A DNA stretch of 9,869 nucleotides. Origin: an uncultured Elioraea sp. GTDB taxonomy: Bacteria > Pseudomonadota > Alphaproteobacteria > Acetobacterales > Acetobacteraceae. The stretch covers positions 1-9,869 of the forward strand of contig CALKJX010000166.1 of NCBI GenBank assembly GCA_937995555.1, in the 5' to 3' direction. Shown one piece after another: positions 6,762 through 9,869 of the stretch. A program made the translations under genes and the position numbers. How positions within the stretch are numbered: position 1 is the first letter of the stretch; every line of letters begins with the position of its first letter. The notes under the pieces are model-generated. The model ran no database searches, had not been told where the DNA came from, and saw only the letters and a list, made by a program, of their open reading frames with translations.

Positions 6762-7733
6762 TCAGCGTCCCAGCGTGGCACGCACGGCGGCGGCGATGCG
6801 CTCGGGGTCGGGCAGCAGCGACTTCTCCAGCGGCGGCGAGTAGGGGATCGCGACATCCGGCACGGTCACGCGCTTCGGCGCGGCCTTGAGCGCGCCCCAG
6901 GCCGCTTCCGTCACCACGGCCGCGATGTGGCTCGCGGCGCTGCACGCATCGCGCGCCTCGTCCACAACGACGAGACGCCCGGTGCGCTGCACGCTCGCCA
7001 CGATCGTCGCCTCGTCGAGCGGCATCAGCGTGCGCGGGTCGATCACCTCGGCCTCGATCCCCTCGCCCGCCAGCGCATCGGCCGCGCGCATCGCCGGGCG
7101 CAGCATCGCGCCGATCGCCACCAGCGTGACGTCCTTGCCGGGCCGTTTCACTTCCGCGACACCGAGCGGGATTGTGTACTCCTCCTCCGGCACATCGCCG
7201 GCCTCGCCGCCGCGCCCTGCCGCCTGGAGGAAGATCACCGGATTGTCGTCGCGGATCGCGCTCTTGAGCAGCCCCTTGGCATCGGCCGGCGATGCCGGCA
7301 GCACCACCTTGATGCCGCCGAGGTTCATGAACATCGGGTGCATCGCGTCGGAGTGCTGCGCGGCCGAGGACCGGCCCGCACCGAACACGCCCATGTAGAC
7401 GACCGGCACCTTGATCTGCCCGCCGGTCATGTAGCGGAGCTTGGCCGCCTGGTTCGCGATCGCGTCCATCCCCGTGTAGAGGAAGTTGCCGTACATCATG
7501 TGGCAGATCGGGCGCCAGCCCGCCGCCGCCGCTCCCACCGCCATGCCGGTCATCACGGTCTCGCAGATCGGCGTGTTGCGGACCCGGTCCGGCCCGAACG
7601 TCGCGCGCAGGCCGCGCGTGTCGCCCATGACGCTGATCTCGACATCCTCGCCGAACAGGATGACGCGCGGATCGCGCGCCATCTCCTCGGCGAGCGCCTC
7701 GTTGATCGCCTGGATCATCCGCCGCCGTGCCAT
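6762..7733 (-). CDS. 2-oxoacid/acetoin dehydrogenase-type E1 component, beta subunit
   Basis: This 323-residue protein has the normal length of an E1-beta subunit (PdhB/AcoB/BkdA2-like transketolase-type pyrimidine-binding domain plus transketolase C-terminal domain). Motifs visible are GEDV (28-31), TPICE (54-58) with the Glu expected to contact the thiamine aminopyrimidine, QHSDAMHPMF (126-135) with the conserved His, and DAKGLLKSAIRDDNPVIF (151-168). PRTLMPLD lies in the C-terminal domain. It forms an alpha2beta2 enzyme with the preceding gene, decarboxylating a 2-oxoacid or cleaving acetoin and reductively transferring the product to lipoyl lysine. The ATG at 7733 has GGGAG upstream within the 11-bp gap. 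At 170 a Gln stands where many pyruvate/branched-chain E1-beta proteins have Glu after VIFL, which may bear on substrate. Family is certain, substrate open. Confidence 0.94.
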   Translation of the reverse strand: MARRRMIQAINEALAEEMARDPRVILFGEDVEISVMGDTRGLRATFGPDRVRNTPICETVMTGMAVGAAAAGWRPICHMMYGNFLYTGMDAIANQAAKLRYMTGGQIKVPVVYMGVFGAGRSSAAQHSDAMHPMFMNLGGIKVVLPASPADAKGLLKSAIRDDNPVIFLQAAGRGGEAGDVPEEEYTIPLGVAEVKRPGKDVTLVAIGAMLRPAMRAADALAGEGIEAEVIDPRTLMPLDEATIVASVQRTGRLVVVDEARDACSAASHIAAVVTEAAWGALKAAPKRVTVPDVAIPYSPPLEKSLLPDPERIAAAVRATLGR

Positions 7734-7744
7734 CGTGCGCTCCC

Positions 7745-8731
7745 TCAGGCGAACATGAACTGGCGCGCCTGGTCGGGCGCGGGATAGGGGCTGTCGGTCG
7801 CGTAGGCGACCGCCTCGGCGACGATGGTGGCGATCTCAGCCTCGATCGCCTCGCGCGCGGACGCCGGCGCCAGCGCGTGCTCGTCCATGTAGCTGGCGAG
7901 CCGCGCGATCGGATCGCGCGCGATCCACGCCGCCACCTCCTCGTCGGCGCGGTAACGCTCCTGAATGAACGAACCCTCGCTCTCGACATGACCGCGCAGC
8001 CGGTAGGTACGGCATTCGATGAGGCTCGGTCCCTCGCCCGCGCGCGCGCGGCGCACCGCGGCGTTCGTCGCCTGCCAGACGGCGATCACGTCGTTGCCGT
8101 CGACCGCCGCCGCCGGCACGCCGAACGGCTTGGCGCGATCGGCGATCGCACCGACCGTCACGGTCCCGGTCGGCGAGAACTCGGAGAAGCCGTTGTTCTC
8201 GCAGATCAGCAGCAGCGGCAGCTTCCACAGCGCCGAGACGTTCAGCGCCTCCATCAGCACGCCCTGGTTCGCCGCGCCGTCGCCGAAGAACGCCGCCGAC
8301 ACGGCGCCTTTGCGGTCGAGCTGCGCGGCGAGCGCAGCGCCGACCGCGAGCCCGATGCCGCCGCCGACGATGCCGTTCGCGCCGAGGATGCCCTTCGAGA
8401 AATCGGCGACATGCATCGATCCGCCCATGCCGCGGCACACCCCGCCCGCGCGGCCATACACCTCGGCCACCAGCAGCTTGGGGTCGCCGCCCTTGGCGAG
8501 GAAATGCCCATGCCCGCGATGCGTGGACGCGATCCAGTCGGCATCGGTCAGATGCGCGCAGACGCCGGTCGCCACTGCCTCCTCGCCGATATAGAGATGC
8601 ACCGGCCCGGGCAGGTCGCCGCGCTTGAAGTCCTCGCCGAGCCGCTCCTCGATGCGCCGGATCAGGAGCATGCGCCGATAGAGCCCGAGCAGATCCTCGG
8701 CGGAGAGATTGGTCTCGGACGGCGTGCGCAT
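7745..8731 (-). CDS. 2-oxoacid/acetoin dehydrogenase-type E1 component, alpha subunit
   Basis: This 328-residue protein has the usual length of AcoA/PdhA-type E1-alpha. The thiamine diphosphate/Mg motif runs from GDG (150-152) in FFGDGAANQG to ENN (178-180). HRGHGHFLAKGGDP (71-84), GMGGSMHVAD (101-110) and GILGANGIVGGGIGLAVGAA (114-133) are strongly like the acetoin dehydrogenase E1-alpha group, and YRLRGHVESEG (243-253) forms the conserved loop near the active site. It pairs with the next gene, 11 bp downstream, as the decarboxylating E1. The ATG at 8731 is chosen because AGGAGG lies about 12 bases upstream and the family N-terminus starts near here; the frame is open to 8851 without family sequence. 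It is the first gene of the operon, so the promoter should lie in the 129 bp before it. Acetoin itself as substrate is possible but not shown: no acoC or acoX-like gene is present. Confidence 0.94.
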   Translation of the reverse strand: MRTPSETNLSAEDLLGLYRRMLLIRRIEERLGEDFKRGDLPGPVHLYIGEEAVATGVCAHLTDADWIASTHRGHGHFLAKGGDPKLLVAEVYGRAGGVCRGMGGSMHVADFSKGILGANGIVGGGIGLAVGAALAAQLDRKGAVSAAFFGDGAANQGVLMEALNVSALWKLPLLLICENNGFSEFSPTGTVTVGAIADRAKPFGVPAAAVDGNDVIAVWQATNAAVRRARAGEGPSLIECRTYRLRGHVESEGSFIQERYRADEEVAAWIARDPIARLASYMDEHALAPASAREAIEAEIATIVAEAVAYATDSPYPAPDQARQFMFA

Positions 8732-8774
8732 GGGGGCTGGGGTTCCTCCTCGATGTCCGACGGACTGTTGCCGT

Positions 8775-8816
8775 CCTTGACGCCAATGCAGGCTCGCGAG
8801 ATTGCAGGTGTCAAGG
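8775..8816. promoter_or_regulatory. Long imperfect dyad with outward-reading -35-like hexamers in the divergent promoter region
   Basis: CCTTGACGCC (8775-8784) and GGTGTCAAGG (8807-8816) are inverted copies with one mismatch, with a perfect CTCGCGAG palindrome (8793-8800) and TGCA on each side between them. The left arm gives TTGACGC on the plus strand (8777-8783), and 12 bp on, GCGAGATT (8796-8803) partly fits the alphaproteobacterial housekeeping -10. The right arm gives a perfect TTGACA on the minus strand (8814-8809), but the matching -10 is poor. It may be the shared promoter/operator of the E1-alpha operon and the amidase. The symmetry is seen directly; promoter and operator roles are inferred. 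Confidence 0.5.
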
Positions 8817-8860
8817 CGGGACGACGTTCGTTCCGTCACCGCTGCGGTCAAACACGCGCC

Positions 8861-9625
8861 ATGAGCCCAATCACCGAACCGATCGACAGACCGTCACCGA
8901 ATCATGACGCGCGGCCCGACAGCGTGCCGATCGACATGCTCGTGCTGCACTACACGGGGATGCGCACCGGCGTGGAGGCGATCGAACGGCTGTGCGATCC
9001 GGCGGCCAAGGTCTCGTCGCACTACGTCGTCGAGGAGGATGGGCGGGTCTTCGCGCTCGTGCCCGAGACGCGACGGGCCTGGCACGCCGGCGTGTCATGG
9101 TGGCGCGGCCATGTCGGGCTGAACGACCGCTCGATCGGCATCGAGATCGTCAATCCGGGGCACGAGTGGGGCTACCGGGGCTTCCCCGAGGCGCAGGTCG
9201 CGGCGGCGATCGCGCTCTGCCGCGGCATTCTTGACCGGCACCCGATCCCGCCGCGCAACGTGGTCGCGCACAGCGACATCGCCCCAACCCGCAAGCAGGA
9301 CCCGGGCGAGCTGTTCCCGTGGGCACGGCTCGCCGCTGCGGGGATCGGGCTCTGGCCGGGCGAGGCGCCGACGGCAGTCGACGAGGTGCCGCCGATCGCG
9401 CCGGGCGAGGAGGGTGACGGCGTGCGCGCACTCCGGGCGACGCTGCGGCGGATCGGCTACCAGCTCGCTGCCGTCGGGCCGGTCGACGCCGCGCTCGCGA
9501 CGGTGCTCGCGGCATTCCAGCGGCATTGGGCGCCACACCGCACCGACGGCGTGGCGGACGGGCGGACACGCTGGGCAGCAGGACGCGTGGCAGCCATGGC
9601 CGAGGGGCGCATGCGCGGGACTTGA
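8861..9625 (+). CDS. N-acetylmuramoyl-L-alanine amidase (AmiD/AmpD type, Amidase_2 + peptidoglycan-binding domain)
   Basis: This 254-residue zinc amidase cleaves the lactyl-amide bond between N-acetylmuramic acid and the L-Ala of peptidoglycan stem peptides or muropeptides. The Amidase_2 domain (about 22-165) shows zinc ligands H30 (LVLHYTG), H137 (VVAHSDIAP) and D147 (KQDPGE), the conserved Glu at 95 (SIGIEIVN), SSHY (52-55) and WHAG (74-77). A PG_binding_1-like helical domain covers about 182-240. No signal peptide is evident, so a cytoplasmic muropeptide-recycling (AmpD-like) role and a non-classically exported AmiD-like role are both open. The ATG at 8861 fits the family start (SPNHDARP follows), although the ribosome-binding site is weak; an in-frame ATG near 8787 is less likely. 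rnpB follows 35 bp later. Confidence 0.92.
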   Translation: MSPITEPIDRPSPNHDARPDSVPIDMLVLHYTGMRTGVEAIERLCDPAAKVSSHYVVEEDGRVFALVPETRRAWHAGVSWWRGHVGLNDRSIGIEIVNPGHEWGYRGFPEAQVAAAIALCRGILDRHPIPPRNVVAHSDIAPTRKQDPGELFPWARLAAAGIGLWPGEAPTAVDEVPPIAPGEEGDGVRALRATLRRIGYQLAAVGPVDAALATVLAAFQRHWAPHRTDGVADGRTRWAAGRVAAMAEGRMRGT

Positions 9626-9650
9626 CCCCACCCCCCTTGCCGTCACACAT
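9622..9650 (+). promoter_or_regulatory. Candidate rnpB promoter overlapping the amidase stop codon
   Basis: TTGACC (9622-9627) spans the amidase stop codon, and 17 bp on lies CACATC (9645-9650), a poor -10. A start at about 9657-9660 would match the expected 5' end of RNase P RNA. Good -35, weak -10; placed mainly because the RNA needs a promoter here. Confidence 0.3.
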
Positions 9651-9658
9651 CCGCAACC

Positions 9659-9869
9659 GGGTCAGGCGGCCGGACGGCCGCGCTCCCCACCGCCGAAAGG
9701 CCGGGGGGTGAGGAAAGTCCGGGCTCCACGGGAACACGGTGCCGGGTAACGCCCGGCGGGGGCAACCCCAGGGACAGTGCCACAGAGAACAGACCGCCGG
9801 CGCGCCGCGAGGCCCGTCGGCAAGGGTGAAACGGTGCGGCAAGAGCGCACCGCGGCCCCGGCAACGGGG
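9659..9869 (+). ncRNA. rnpB: RNase P RNA, bacterial class A, 5' half (cut by window end)
   Basis: This is the catalytic RNA of ribonuclease P, which matures tRNA 5' ends. Recognition rests on the conserved GAGGAAAGTCCGGGCTCC block (from 9710), the CAGAGAACAGACCGCC block (9782-9797), and AAGGGTGAAACGGTGCGG followed by AAGAGCGCACCGC (9822-9853). Helices visible in sequence include GCCGGG-TAAC-GCCCGGC (9741-9757) and the short GGGGGCAACCCC hairpin. The 5' end is approximate, near 9659, where the P1 strand is expected. About 210 nt are present, roughly half of a typical alphaproteobacterial molecule; the 3' half with the second core block lies beyond the window. Identity is near certain, ends are estimates. 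Confidence 0.95.

Larger units (their letters stand above)
2014..8731 (-). other. Putative eight-gene catabolic operon: E1-alpha, E1-beta, lipoyl protein, dctP-dctQ-dctM, two SDRs
   Basis: Eight consecutive minus-strand genes occupy this span. In transcription order the gaps are 11 bp (E1-alpha/E1-beta), 3 bp (E1-beta/lipoyl), 35 bp (lipoyl/dctP), 62 bp with a stem-loop (dctP/dctQ), a 1-base overlap in TGATG (dctQ/dctM), 1 bp (dctM/SDR) and 7 bp (SDR/SDR). Such spacing implies co-transcription from a promoter upstream of 8731. The content suggests uptake by TRAP, hydroxyl oxidation by the SDRs and thiamine-dependent oxidative decarboxylation or cleavage with a lipoyl acceptor. E2 acyltransferase, E3 and a dedicated regulator are absent, so these would be supplied from elsewhere. 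The operon is inferred from spacing and orientation; the pathway is a hypothesis. Confidence 0.8.

Noticed and set aside
6498..7787. A 429-codon plus-strand frame opposite E1-beta and the lipoyl gene
   Set aside because: Its product is low-complexity Arg/His-rich with no domain; the opposite strand encodes conserved enzymes.
8732..8851. A 40-residue N-terminal extension of E1-alpha
   Set aside because: It does not resemble E1-alpha N-termini and would cover the presumed promoter dyad; AGGAGG supports the start at 8731.
1..9869. CRISPR array, tRNA gene, phage or defence genes
   Set aside because: No regularly spaced repeats, no tRNA cloverleaf sequence and no phage or defence family motifs were seen; rnpB is the only RNA gene recognised.

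Overview
The window is about 70% G+C by eye. It reads as the chromosome of a Gram-negative alphaproteobacterium, most likely in or near Rhodospirillales/Acetobacteraceae. The reasons are the alphaproteobacterial type of DjlA-like TerB/J-domain protein, the AmpD/AmiD-type amidase, and a class A RNase P RNA gene directly behind the amidase. The lineage is inferred from protein character and gene order only. No stretch longer than about 300 bases lacks a gene.

Left edge (1-1067, minus strand): the frameshifted N-terminal part of an IS5-family transposase runs off the window. Just upstream of it is a complete DUF1445/UPF0317 (D-glutamate cyclase-type) gene. A 157-bp divergent intergenic region separates that gene from djlA (1225-2010, plus strand, TTG start), which encodes a TerB + J-domain co-chaperone.

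Centre (2014-8731, all minus strand): eight tightly packed genes look like one operon. In order of transcription they are E1-alpha and E1-beta of a thiamine-diphosphate-dependent 2-oxoacid/acetoin-type dehydrogenase, a free-standing 78-residue lipoyl-domain protein, a complete TRAP transporter (DctP, DctQ, DctM) and two short-chain dehydrogenases. Most gaps are 1-11 bp or overlaps. The two larger gaps flank dctP: 35 bp before it, and 62 bp after it with a perfect 11-bp stem-loop. The simplest reading is a catabolic module: the TRAP system imports an organic acid or hydroxylated compound, the SDRs oxidise hydroxyl groups, and the E1/lipoyl pair oxidatively decarboxylates or cleaves the resulting 2-oxo compound. 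No E2 acyltransferase, E3 or regulator is present. The substrate cannot be read from the sequence.

Right edge (8861-9869, plus strand): an N-acetylmuramoyl-L-alanine amidase with a C-terminal peptidoglycan-binding domain is followed 35 bp later by the 5' half of rnpB, cut by the window end. The 129-bp region between E1-alpha and the amidase carries a long imperfect dyad whose arms hold outward-reading -35-like hexamers on both strands. In many alphaproteobacteria djlA, the amidase and rnpB are close neighbours, so the operon looks like a catabolic cassette set between djlA and the amidase in antisense orientation.
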